Origin: Bacteroidales bacterium
GTDB lineage: Bacteria > Bacteroidota > Bacteroidia > Bacteroidales > FEN-979
Assembly: GCA_023229525.1 (NCBI GenBank)
Contig: JALNZC010000050.1
Location: 1-26,591, forward strand
Length of the DNA: 26,591 nt
Reading direction: 5' to 3'
A model generated the notes under the pieces. The model saw only the letters and a list, made by a program, of their open reading frames with translations. It was not told the DNA's origin and did no database searches. The position numbers were made by a program, and so were the translations under genes. Below, one piece after another: positions 15,179-23,102 of the stretch. Position 1 is the first letter of the stretch. Every line of letters starts with the position of its first letter.

Positions 15179-15263
15179 TAAAAATCTTTGATAATGGTAC
15201 TTTATTATAACGGCTGGAACCTGCGCCCAGGGTTTATAACGGAACATCAGGAGTTTTAGTGTA

Positions 15264-15626
15264 TCAATATTGTCCGGAAGATATCATGATCAGAGTACAT
15301 CCGCGGATAACTTCAATCCCATTCGCAGTAAGGATTTCTTCAAATTCCGGATTTTCTGTTCCCGGGTTGAAAATCACCCGTTTAGGATTGATATCGAGGA
15401 TGTAATCATAGAAGACTGGAAGGTTCTTTGGTCCAATATATAATGTGACGGTATGTATTCCTTCAAATTTCGGGAAAGGCTTTTCCACTATAACCCCGTT
15501 GATCTCACCTTCACGCATTCCTACAGCAACAACTGGGATGTTGTTGAATTTCAGCTTCCGTACGGCCATATATGAGTAGCGCTCAGGATTTAAACTAACG
15601 CCCAAAACCAGGGTCTTTTTATTCAC
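15264..15626 (-). CDS. CoA-binding protein (CoA_binding_2 family)
   Basis: A 120-residue single-domain Rossmann-fold protein. It opens with TLVLGVSLNPERYSYMAVRK, the nucleotide-binding loop of the succinyl-CoA-synthetase-like CoA-binding family, and has the usual VIFNPGTENPEFEEI segment and a C-terminal CTLIMISSGQY. Homologues such as YccU/YneT bind CoA, but their role is unsettled. The length is typical. It appears monocistronic, with a promoter-like element 25 bases upstream and a 7-bp-arm inverted repeat between that element and the ATG. Confidence 0.88.
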   Translation of the reverse strand: MNKKTLVLGVSLNPERYSYMAVRKLKFNNIPVVAVGMREGEINGVIVEKPFPKFEGIHTVTLYIGPKNLPVFYDYILDINPKRVIFNPGTENPEFEEILTANGIEVIRGCTLIMISSGQY

Positions 15627-15627
15627 G

Positions 15628-15643
15628 TGTTAAATGTTTAACA
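15628..15643. promoter_or_regulatory. Operator-like inverted repeat
   Basis: TGTTAAA and TTTAACA are perfect 7-base inverted arms separated by TG. The dyad lies 2 bases upstream of the CoA-binding-protein ATG, just past the expected transcription start, where a repressor or a leader hairpin could act. No regulator can be assigned. Confidence 0.35.
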
Positions 15644-15650
15644 GATCCAG

Positions 15651-15658
15651 CAAAAGTA
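15651..15658 (-). promoter_or_regulatory. Putative -7 element for the CoA-binding protein gene
   Basis: TACTTTTG on the minus strand, 25 bases before ATG 15626. The 13-base spacing to the nearest upstream TTTG (15672-15675) is too short for a standard -33 box. Confidence 0.4.
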
Positions 15659-15803
15659 AAATAAAAACAGTCAAAACGGCGGGAAAATCATTTTTTTTAT
15701 GACACATTTTCCAATTTATTACCAAAGACCTATATTGGCAGGTTGGTTGTGATAGAAAGAACAATAACTAAGATTTTCAAGATTTATGACCGACTTTAAT
15801 TCC

Positions 15804-15873
15804 GTATCTTGTATCTTGCATCCTGTATCTTGTATCCAGCATCCAGCATCCAACATCCAGCATCCAGCATAAA
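15804..15873 (+). repeat. 7-bp tandem repeat array upstream of clpB
   Basis: Ten units in exact 7-base register. Units 1, 2 and 4 are GTATCTT, unit 3 is GCATCCT, unit 5 is GTATCCA, units 6, 7 and 9 are GCATCCA, unit 8 is ACATCCA, and unit 10 decays to GCATAAA. The array runs into the clpB Shine-Dalgarno, so it lies in the clpB leader or across its promoter. In reverse it reads TGGATGC/AAGATAC heptads; an open minus-strand frame through it is low complexity and not taken as a gene. Confidence 0.92.
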
Positions 15874-15878
15874 AGGAG
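15873..15878 (+). promoter_or_regulatory. Shine-Dalgarno of clpB
   Basis: AAGGAG, 9 bases before ATG 15888, immediately after the last heptad unit. It is one of only two clear ribosome binding sites seen in the window. Confidence 0.7.
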
Positions 15879-15887
15879 AAAACCATT

Positions 15888-18488
15888 ATGAACTTTAACA
15901 ATTTCACGATCAAAGCGCAGGAAGCGGTTCAGAAAGCCCAGGAAATTGCCCAGGCATTTCAGAATCAGTCAATTGAAAATATTCATTTATTGAAAGGTTT
16001 ATTAACTGTTGACGAAAACGTCATTCCCTATCTTCTTAAAAAGCTTAATGTTAATATTGGCATTTTTACCCGATCACTGGATAAATTGCTTGAATCTTTA
16101 CCAAAGGTCAGCGGTGGCGAGAATTTCCTTTCCGGAGAAGCAAATAAGGCCCTTCAAAAGGCGGTTTCTGCATCCAAGGAGATGAATGACGATTTCGTCT
16201 CCATTGAACATTTGTTAATCGGTATATTGTCGGTTAATGACACAGCATCCCGTTTGTTGAAGGATAATGGAGTAAATGAAAAAGATCTAAAGACGGCCAT
16301 TCGGCAACTCCGGCAAGGCAGTAATGTCAAAAGTCAAACCGCGGAAGAGACTTATAATGCATTAAGTAAATATGCACGGAATTTAAATGACCTGGCCCGG
16401 GAAGGCAAACTGGACCCTGTAATCGGAAGGGATGAGGAGATACGCAGGATATTGCAGATTTTATCACGCAGAACTAAAAACAATCCTATTCTCATCGGGG
16501 AACCTGGTGTAGGTAAAACAGCCATTGCCGAGGGATTGGCGCACCGGATCATTGATGGCGACGTGCCCGAAAACTTGAAAACAAAACAAATTTTCTCTCT
16601 TGACATGGGTTCTCTGATTGCCGGAGCAAAATACAAAGGAGAATTCGAAGAAAGATTAAAAAGTGTTGTTAAGGAGGTAATAAGTTCCGACGGGGAAGTC
16701 GTACTATTCATTGATGAAATTCATGCGCTTGTAGGTGCCGGTGCAAGCGAAGGGGCAATGGATGCTGCCAATATCCTGAAACCGGCGCTGGCAAGGGGTG
16801 AGCTAAGGGCCATCGGAGCAACAACGCTGAAAGAATATCAGAAATACTTCGAGAAAGATAAGGCGTTGGAACGACGTTTTCAACCGGTCATGGTGAATGA
16901 ACCCGATACCCTGGATGCAATTTCGATCTTAAGGGGATTAAAAGAACGATATGAAACACATCATCATGTGAGAATAAAAGATGATGCCATCATTGCCGCT
17001 GTTGAACTTTCGCAGCGATATATTACTGAACGGTTCTTGCCCGATAAAGCCATCGACCTGATAGATGAAGCCGCATCAAAGCTCCGTTTGGAGATCAATT
17101 CATTACCTGAAGATCTGGAAAAAATTGAACGTCGGATCAGGCAGATGGAAATTGAACGCGAAGCCATAAAACGGGAAAACGATGAAGAGAGACTTAAAAT
17201 CCTCAGAGAGGAAATTGCCAACCTGAAAGATGAACAAAAAAATCTCCAAGCAAAATGGAAAACTGAAAAAGACCTGGTGGAACAGATTCAATCCCATAAA
17301 AAGGAGATTGAAAACCTGAAACTTGAAGCAGATCAATCCAATCGCGCCGGAGACCTTGGGAAAGTCGCAGAAATCCGTTATGGTAGAATTCCGCAAGCGG
17401 AAAAGGAAATAGATCAATTCAAGGCGAAACTTTCTTCTATCCAAAAAGATACTCCGCTGGTTAATGAAGAAGTGGGGACAGAAGAGATAGCGGAAATCGT
17501 TTCACGATGGACAGGTATTCCGGTCAATCGCATGCTTCAGAGTGAAAGGAAGAAATTGCTGGATCTTGAGACCGAATTACATATGCGGGTAGTCGGGCAG
17601 GAAGAGGCAATCGGAGCGATTGCTGATGCCATCCGCCGCAGCCGGGCCGGACTTCAGGACCGCAAGCGTCCCATAGGTTCATTCATCTTCCTGGGAACCA
17701 CCGGTGTTGGGAAAACCGAATTGGCCAAGGCCCTGGCTGAATTTCTTTTTAACAATGAAAGCAATATGGTACGAATCGACATGTCGGAATACCAGGAAAG
17801 ACATACGGTGTCGCGTCTGATCGGCGCTCCTCCGGGATACGTAGGATATGAAGAAAGCGGACAATTGACCGAGGCCATCCGTCGTAAACCTTATGCAGTG
17901 GTTCTTCTCGATGAGATTGAAAAAGCCCATTCCGACGTTTTTAATATTCTGCTTCAGGTACTTGACGATGGTCGTTTAACCGACAATAAAGGCCGTACTG
18001 TCGATTTTAAAAATACCATTATCATCATGACATCCAATATCGGGTCGATGATCATTCAGGAAAATCTCGAAAAAGTCAATGACAGGAACAGGGAAGATAT
18101 CGTGAATCAAACCCGGGAACAGGTTTTCGGGTTATTAAAGAAAAACATCCGGCCCGAATTTCTTAACCGTGTTGACGAGATCATAATGTTTCAGCCTTTA
18201 ACGAGGGACGAAATTGAAAAAGTTGTGACGCTTCAGTTTAAATTAATCCAGAAAATGCTGGAAAAAAATGATATCAGGATTAATGCCTCCGAAAAGGCGA
18301 TCCGTTATTTGGCAGCGATCGGGTATGATCCGCAATACGGCGCCAGACCAATAAAACGTGTAATACAGAAACATGTATTGAACGAATTATCGAAAATGAT
18401 CCTGGAGGGAAAGGTAGATAAAGATGCTGAGATTTTGTTGGATGAAAAAGATGGGAATCTCGTGTTTGTCAATAATCCTCCGTCTTGA
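15888..18488 (+). CDS. clpB: ATP-dependent disaggregase ClpB (Hsp100)
   Basis: An 866-residue hexameric AAA+ chaperone that, with DnaK, threads proteins out of aggregates. An N-terminal Clp repeat domain (1-145) is followed by AAA-1 with Walker A GEPGVGKT (204-211) and Walker B VVLFIDEI (271-278). A coiled-coil middle domain at about 400-525 (IERRIRQMEIEREAIKRE and following), diagnostic of ClpB rather than ClpA or ClpC, comes next. AAA-2 has Walker A GTTGVGKT (603-610) and VVLLDEIEKAH, and ends in the C-terminal D2-small domain. Length and motifs are complete. A heptanucleotide array and a good Shine-Dalgarno precede it. No heat-shock operator was recognised. Its stop overlaps the end of the convergent MORN gene by 20 bases. 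Confidence 0.98.
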   Translation: MNFNNFTIKAQEAVQKAQEIAQAFQNQSIENIHLLKGLLTVDENVIPYLLKKLNVNIGIFTRSLDKLLESLPKVSGGENFLSGEANKALQKAVSASKEMNDDFVSIEHLLIGILSVNDTASRLLKDNGVNEKDLKTAIRQLRQGSNVKSQTAEETYNALSKYARNLNDLAREGKLDPVIGRDEEIRRILQILSRRTKNNPILIGEPGVGKTAIAEGLAHRIIDGDVPENLKTKQIFSLDMGSLIAGAKYKGEFEERLKSVVKEVISSDGEVVLFIDEIHALVGAGASEGAMDAANILKPALARGELRAIGATTLKEYQKYFEKDKALERRFQPVMVNEPDTLDAISILRGLKERYETHHHVRIKDDAIIAAVELSQRYITERFLPDKAIDLIDEAASKLRLEINSLPEDLEKIERRIRQMEIEREAIKRENDEERLKILREEIANLKDEQKNLQAKWKTEKDLVEQIQSHKKEIENLKLEADQSNRAGDLGKVAEIRYGRIPQAEKEIDQFKAKLSSIQKDTPLVNEEVGTEEIAEIVSRWTGIPVNRMLQSERKKLLDLETELHMRVVGQEEAIGAIADAIRRSRAGLQDRKRPIGSFIFLGTTGVGKTELAKALAEFLFNNESNMVRIDMSEYQERHTVSRLIGAPPGYVGYEESGQLTEAIRRKPYAVVLLDEIEKAHSDVFNILLQVLDDGRLTDNKGRTVDFKNTIIIMTSNIGSMIIQENLEKVNDRNREDIVNQTREQVFGLLKKNIRPEFLNRVDEIIMFQPLTRDEIEKVVTLQFKLIQKMLEKNDIRINASEKAIRYLAAIGYDPQYGARPIKRVIQKHVLNELSKMILEGKVDKDAEILLDEKDGNLVFVNNPPS

Positions 18489-19131
18489 TAATCTCTCCTT
18501 TATCGTTGTAGTAAATCCAATGTCCGTGGGGATGATCGTTAAGGTATTGACCGGAGATCATGGTTTGTCCTGACATAAAATAGGTAGTGAAAGTATCTTG
18601 TTTTTCTCCATTCCGATACGACGAACGTACTTTAATCTTTCCATCCGAATAGTACTGTTCTGACGGGCCTTCCATCTTCCCATTCTTCCAGTTTGTAGAA
18701 TCAGCAAGACCTCCTTCCGGGAAAAAGAGCTTTGAATATCCGTTTTTTACTCCGGCCTTATAAGACTCCTCTGAAACCAGGGATCCATCTTTCTCACTGA
18801 AAAATTTCTAGATACTGTCTTTCTTCTCTTCATAATAGTTCCCCGAAGCCATTTTTTGCCCGTTCTGAAAGAAAGAGATTACTACAGCCCGCCTACCTTT
18901 CTCTGATAATGCTGATATTGTTTTTATCTTTCCTGATGGATAATAATAATGAAAAGTCCCTGCCGGATACCCATCTTTAAAATATCCATCATAGACAAGA
19001 TTTCCCAGGGAGTCGTGTTTTTGCCAGAAACCCTGTTTCCTGCCCTGCGAATCCAATTGGCTAATGGTGTCCTGGGAATAAGCCACCAATGAAAAAAGAG
19101 TGATAAGAAAGAGAAGGAAAAACCGGAACAT
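18469..19131 (-). pseudogene. MORN-repeat secreted protein interrupted by an in-frame amber codon
   Basis: A single 220-codon reading frame runs from ATG 19131 to a TGA at 18469-18471, broken only by TAG at 18808-18810 (codon 108). Both halves belong to one protein. A signal peptide (MFRFFLLFLITLFSLVAYS) is followed by tandem MORN-variant motifs before the stop (GYFKDGYPAGTFHYYYPSGK) and after it (SYKAGVKNGYSKLFFPEGG; GQYLNDHPHGHWIYYNDKGE). Such proteins are often annotated as YwqK-family 'antitoxin' proteins, on weak functional grounds. The sequence around the stop, DSI-stop-KFFSEKDG, fits the motif if the lost codon was Trp (TGG to TAG). Translation could yield a 107-residue truncated protein; restart at ATG 18675 would give 68 residues without a signal peptide. 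A sequencing error or readthrough remain alternatives. Confidence 0.8.
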
Positions 19132-19145
19132 ACATTCGAAAATTA

Positions 19146-19153
19146 TACTTTTG
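19146..19153 (+). promoter_or_regulatory. Putative -7 element for recR
   Basis: TACTTTTG fits TAnnTTTG, 21 bases before the TTG start of recR, in the 43-base gap to the divergent MORN gene. Confidence 0.45.
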
Positions 19154-19174
19154 CAAAGTAAACAATAATTTTTC

Positions 19175-19798
19175 TTGCAGACCTATCCTTCAAAATTGCT
19201 TGAGCAAGCGGTAAATGAGCTTGCCAAACTTCCGGGAATCGGTCGTAAAACGGCCCTTCGCATGGCATTACACTTGTTGAAATGTCCTCCGGCCGAGGTA
19301 GAAACCATGGGTCATGCCATGATTAAAATGCGTAATGACATCATTTATTGCCATGAATGCAGAAATATTTCCGACCAGGAGCTCTGTAGTATCTGTGCCA
19401 ATCCCAAACGGGATCATAGTTTGGTTTGTGTCGTTGAGGATATCCGGGATGTCATGGCTATTGAAAATACCGGTCAATATAATGGAATTTATCATGTTCT
19501 CGGTGGTATCATTTCTCCCATGGAAGGTATTGGCCCCCAGGATATTAATGTGGACACCTTGTTGTTGCGCATGGAAAAGGGAATGATCAGTGAAGTAATC
19601 CTGGCTTTACCTACTACCATTGAAGGTGATACGACAAATTTTTTTCTTTACCGGAAACTGACGGGTTTTAATATAACCCTAAGCGCTATTGCCCGTGGAA
19701 TTTCAATTGGGGATGAGCTTGAACATACTGATGAAGTTACATTGGGACGTTCGATACTGAATCGTACTCCTTATGAATCGATTCTCATTCGGAAATAA
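19175..19798 (+). CDS. recR: Recombination mediator RecR
   Basis: A 207-residue protein that, with RecF/RecO, loads RecA at gaps. The helix-hairpin-helix LAKLPGIGRKTALRM is at 17-30, the C4 zinc finger uses Cys59, Cys62, Cys71 and Cys74, and the Toprim domain begins at VCVVEDIRDVMAIE (about 84-97). The start must be TTG 19175: an in-frame TAA lies at 19166-19168, no ATG precedes the conserved PSKLLEQAV segment, and the next in-frame ATG (residue 30) would remove most of the helix-hairpin-helix. The -7 element 21 bases upstream agrees. recR here is divergent from the broken MORN gene and convergent with the small lysine-rich gene, with only two bases between their stops. Confidence 0.95.
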   Translation: MQTYPSKLLEQAVNELAKLPGIGRKTALRMALHLLKCPPAEVETMGHAMIKMRNDIIYCHECRNISDQELCSICANPKRDHSLVCVVEDIRDVMAIENTGQYNGIYHVLGGIISPMEGIGPQDINVDTLLLRMEKGMISEVILALPTTIEGDTTNFFLYRKLTGFNITLSAIARGISIGDELEHTDEVTLGRSILNRTPYESILIRK

Positions 19799-19800
19799 GG

Positions 19801-20034
19801 TTACTCGATTTTGAAAAGTTCCAGTTGATTCACTTTCACCGGTTTATTATTCACCTCCAATCCAGCATAATTTTTCAACAAGGGTCCGATTGCTTTTTTA
19901 ATGATTTTATTGGGTGTAGAGTGACGCGATTTGCAAAAATTAGTCAGCGATTTTTTTTGCCTTGCTGTGATCTTGATCGAAATGACTTTATATTTTATCG
20001 CTTTCCGAGTTTTCTTCGCTTTCTTACGCGCCAT
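19801..20034 (-). CDS. Small lysine-rich protein, possible ribbon-helix-helix fold
   Basis: A 77-residue basic protein starting MARKKAKKTRKAIKYK. After the basic tail, a strand (YKVISIKITA) and two short helices (RQKKSLTNFCKSR; TPNKIIKKAIGPLL) resemble the ribbon-helix-helix layout of MetJ/Arc-type DNA-binding proteins. It ends in an acidic/aromatic tail, LELFKIE. I recall similar short proteins in other Bacteroidota but know no assigned function. ATG 20034 is chosen because it lies 4 bases after the glmM stop; longer in-frame starts would run inside glmM and give a compositionally unlike extension. The spacing suggests co-transcription with glmM. DNA binding is inferred only from the pattern. 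Confidence 0.7.
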   Translation of the reverse strand: MARKKAKKTRKAIKYKVISIKITARQKKSLTNFCKSRHSTPNKIIKKAIGPLLKNYAGLEVNNKPVKVNQLELFKIE

Positions 20035-20038
20035 AATG

Positions 20039-21433
20039 TCAGAGTTCTTGAAGAATTTCCTTAAAGTCATTGAGGATTTTTTTAGCAAGGTTATCGGCTT
20101 TGCTTGCCATATCACTTTCCGCATAAATCCGAACAATGGGTTCAGTGTTGGACCTGCGCAAATGCACCCATTCCTGTCCAAAATGTATCTTGATCCCGTC
20201 GATAGTGGTGTTCGGGTAGTTTTTATATTTGTCGGAAATGGCATTCAGGATTAAGTCAATATCCATTTCCGGGGAAAATTCGACTTTGTTTTTGGAGATA
20301 AAAAAGTCGGGATATTGATGGCGAATTACCGAACATTTTTTACCTGATCTTGCGAGATATGTAAGAAAGAGGGCAATCCCGACCAAAGCATCGCGTCCGT
20401 AATGGAGGTCAGGATAGATTACGCCGCCATTGCCTTCTCCCCCGACCACGGCATTTTTTTCTTTCATCATGGCCACCACATTTACTTCGCCGACTGCAGC
20501 CGCAAAATAGGTTCCACCGGCTTTTTCAGTAATCACCTTGAGCGCCTGTGAGGATGAAAGATTCGAAACTGTATTTCCGTTTACATGTTGTAAAACGTAA
20601 TCGGCAATCGTAACCAGTGTATACTCTTCACCGAAAGGTTCTCCGGTTTCATTGATAATGGCTAAACGGTCAACGTCGGGATCCACAACAAAACCCACAT
20701 CTGCCTTATGCTTTACCACTGCTTCACATATATCCTGCAGGTGTTCCGGCAGTGGTTCAGGGTTATGGGGAAAGTGACCTGTCGGATCGCAGTAAAGCAA
20801 ATCTATCTGAGCCACATTCAAAGCCTTTAACAGCCGGGGAATTGCAATACCACCGGTACTGTTTACGGCATCGATGACTACCCTGAAGTTTGAATGCCGG
20901 ATCGCTTCGGGATCGACCAGCGGTAACCGGAGTATCTGTGCTATATGTTTTTCAATGTATGAATCGTCAGTTTGGTATTGTCCCAGGTTATCTACTCCTG
21001 CAAAATCATAAATCCCTTTTTCAGCTATTTCAAGGATGTGGTTTCCATCCACAGCCGAGAGAAATTCTCCCTGATCATTCAATAATTTCAGGGCATTCCA
21101 TTGTTTTGGATTATGGCTTGCCGTAAGGATGATCCCACCATTTGCATGAGAATCGATGACGGCGATTTCCGTTGTAGGGGTTGTCGTTAATCCAATATCC
21201 AGCACATCCACTCCCATTCCGAGTAAAGTCCCGGTGACCACATTATTAACCATGGTACCTGAGATACGTGCATCACGACCGACCACTACTTTCAGCTTCC
21301 CGGAAGGTTTAGCCAGTTTAAGAAAAGCGGTATAAGCTGAGGTGAACTTCACAAGGTCAACTGGTGTTAACCCGTTGCCGGCCTTACCTCCAATAGTACC
21401 GCGGATACCTGAGATTGATTTGATCAAAGTCAT
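20039..21433 (-). CDS. glmM: Phosphoglucosamine mutase
   Basis: A 464-residue alpha-D-phosphohexomutase that probably converts glucosamine-6-phosphate to glucosamine-1-phosphate for UDP-GlcNAc, peptidoglycan and LPS. Visible are the N-terminal ISGIRGTIGG (8-16), the phosphoserine loop TASHNPKQWNALK with Ser106, the metal loop DPDVDR (Asp251, Asp253, Asp255), the sugar loop GGEGNGGVIY (331-340), and the phosphate-binding RRSNTEPIVRIY near the C-terminus. The sugar loop differs from the glucose-type GEES of the phosphomutase at 4926-6671, so the two enzymes are not duplicates. This Bacteroidota form is slightly longer than E. coli GlmM, and its specificity between glucosamine and mannose is assigned by family only. 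Confidence 0.88.
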   Translation of the reverse strand: MTLIKSISGIRGTIGGKAGNGLTPVDLVKFTSAYTAFLKLAKPSGKLKVVVGRDARISGTMVNNVVTGTLLGMGVDVLDIGLTTTPTTEIAVIDSHANGGIILTASHNPKQWNALKLLNDQGEFLSAVDGNHILEIAEKGIYDFAGVDNLGQYQTDDSYIEKHIAQILRLPLVDPEAIRHSNFRVVIDAVNSTGGIAIPRLLKALNVAQIDLLYCDPTGHFPHNPEPLPEHLQDICEAVVKHKADVGFVVDPDVDRLAIINETGEPFGEEYTLVTIADYVLQHVNGNTVSNLSSSQALKVITEKAGGTYFAAAVGEVNVVAMMKEKNAVVGGEGNGGVIYPDLHYGRDALVGIALFLTYLARSGKKCSVIRHQYPDFFISKNKVEFSPEMDIDLILNAISDKYKNYPNTTIDGIKIHFGQEWVHLRRSNTEPIVRIYAESDMASKADNLAKKILNDFKEILQEL

Positions 21434-21447
21434 ATCAGAGCTTTAGG

Positions 21448-21455
21448 CAAATGTA
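21448..21455 (-). promoter_or_regulatory. Putative -7 element for glmM
   Basis: TACATTTG on the minus strand, 14 bases before ATG 21433. A second match, TACCTTTG, lies farther upstream at 21507-21514 on the same strand, so two starts are possible. Confidence 0.4.
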
Positions 21456-21539
21456 AAGTTTTTCCTGATTATCACTACCCATTGTTAAAAAAAAGTGAAA
21501 TCTATACAAAGGTACGGGGTCTATCAACACTATTTTTAT

Positions 21540-21547
21540 TAATTTTG
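21540..21547 (+). promoter_or_regulatory. Putative -7 element for the TPR-ComA-AroE group
   Basis: TAATTTTG fits TAnnTTTG, 41 bases before ATG 21589 and divergent from the glmM elements. Confidence 0.45.
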
Positions 21548-21588
21548 CAGCAGATTGCAGATACCGGGATACTAATCCCTAAAAGCAG

Positions 21589-23022
21589 ATGGAAGAACCT
21601 TTTGAATCCTATTTCGACAATGAGACACTCTCCCTGGTGAGACGTTTTGAAAATATGCTTCAACAGGACCAGCATTTTTTCTTTGATGTCGATGAATTTG
21701 AGGAAATCGTTGAGTATTATTTTTTCAAAAATGATCAACGTAAAGCTTTACTGACCATCAACCGGTCACTTGAACAACATCCCGGGTGTATTCCTTTGCA
21801 GTTGAAACTTGCTCAATATTATATCAATACCAACAAGGATAATGAAGCCATAAAGATTCTGAAAGAGACTGATCATATTACATCCGGTGAAAGCGATCTT
21901 TTTCTTGCGAAAGGAAATCTTTACAGTCAGCTTGAAAAACCGGAAAAAGCGATCCTCGCATATAAACAGAGTTTAGATGGAGCTGAGTTTCTTGATGATA
22001 TTTATTCAAATATCGCTTTTGAATATGAAAATCTGGGAAAATACGATAAAGCCATCGATTTTCTCTTAAAGGCCCTGACACTTAATCCGGAAAACGATGC
22101 GGCTCTTTATGAATTATCTTTTTGTTGTGAAGTGTCTCAGCAAACAGAGCGGGGTATCAATTTTTTATCTGATTTTCTGGATCAGCACCCATATTCGCAG
22201 GCTGCCTGGTTCAACCTTGGAATTGCTTACAGCAACCAGGAACTTTTCGAAAAGGCAATAGAAGCATATGATTATGTTCTGGCTATCGATGAAACATTTT
22301 CCTCGGCATATTTCAACAAAGCCAATTGTTACGCAAACATAGGGAACTTCGATAAGGCCATTGAAACCTATTTCGAAACTTTCTATCATGAAGACCCGGA
22401 ACCAATCACTTACTATTATATTGCCGAGTGTTATGAAAAAATGAAAAAATTCGAACTGGCCATCGAATATTACCAGAAATCGATTGGTCTTGATCCGGAA
22501 TTTGCAGATGCATGGCTCGGTTTGGGAATATGCAACGATGAACTGGGAAAACCACAGATTGCCCTTCCTTATATTCATAAAGCCATTAAAATAGCCCCCG
22601 CTATTCCTGAATATTGGTTTATCCTTGGTGACATCCAGATAAAATTATCAAAGATTGAAGATGGAATAACCTCTTATCGCAAAGTTATTGAACTGGATCC
22701 GGACGATGTCGATGTGTGGCTTGACCTTTCAGTTGTCTATGCCGATCAGAAGGATTATGAAAAAGCCTATTCGATATTGGAAGAAGGATTGCATCACCAT
22801 GAATTGCAATCCGATTTTTATTTCGGCATGGCATATTACCTGTTCATTATGGGGAAATCAAGGGAGGCCGGAGAAACACTTTCCCAGGCCTTAAGCATTG
22901 ATTTCGAAGGCCACAAGCGACTTTTCTCCACTTTTCCGGATGCGGGAAATTTTCCTGCCATTATTGAAATTATCAAAGAATTCAAACCGGGGAGAAACGT
23001 TCAGGGGTCAGGGATGGAGTAA
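21589..23022 (+). CDS. Cytoplasmic tetratricopeptide-repeat protein
   Basis: A 477-residue protein with no signal peptide or membrane segment. After an acidic, helical N-terminus (FDVDEFEEIVEYYFFKND, about 35-52) roughly eleven TPRs fill residues 52-460, for example AWFNLGIAYSNQELFEKAI followed by AYFNKANCYANIGNFDKAI. It is probably a protein-interaction scaffold; the partner is unknown. It is the first of three genes reading toward comA and aroE, 80 bases before comA. As I recall, a TPR gene near comA and aroE recurs in other Bacteroidota, which would suggest a functional or historical link. Confidence 0.85.
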   Translation: MEEPFESYFDNETLSLVRRFENMLQQDQHFFFDVDEFEEIVEYYFFKNDQRKALLTINRSLEQHPGCIPLQLKLAQYYINTNKDNEAIKILKETDHITSGESDLFLAKGNLYSQLEKPEKAILAYKQSLDGAEFLDDIYSNIAFEYENLGKYDKAIDFLLKALTLNPENDAALYELSFCCEVSQQTERGINFLSDFLDQHPYSQAAWFNLGIAYSNQELFEKAIEAYDYVLAIDETFSSAYFNKANCYANIGNFDKAIETYFETFYHEDPEPITYYYIAECYEKMKKFELAIEYYQKSIGLDPEFADAWLGLGICNDELGKPQIALPYIHKAIKIAPAIPEYWFILGDIQIKLSKIEDGITSYRKVIELDPDDVDVWLDLSVVYADQKDYEKAYSILEEGLHHHELQSDFYFGMAYYLFIMGKSREAGETLSQALSIDFEGHKRLFSTFPDAGNFPAIIEIIKEFKPGRNVQGSGME

Positions 23023-23102
23023 AACAACGAAGAAACCGGCTTGTTTTGCTTTCTACCTTCGACGGTTTATAAAATGAAGATTAACCTAAACCTATCAGCG
23101 AT

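Noticed and set aside
15719..15913. Minus-strand open frame of 64 codons through the heptad array
   Set aside because: Its Cys/Trp/Asp-rich repeats (GCWMLDAGCW) are a by-product of the 7-bp repeats, and it overlaps the clpB start.
18469..19131. Genome-wide stop-codon reassignment of TAG
   Set aside because: TAG serves as a normal terminator for at least the phosphomutase and the FAD oxidoreductase genes in this window.
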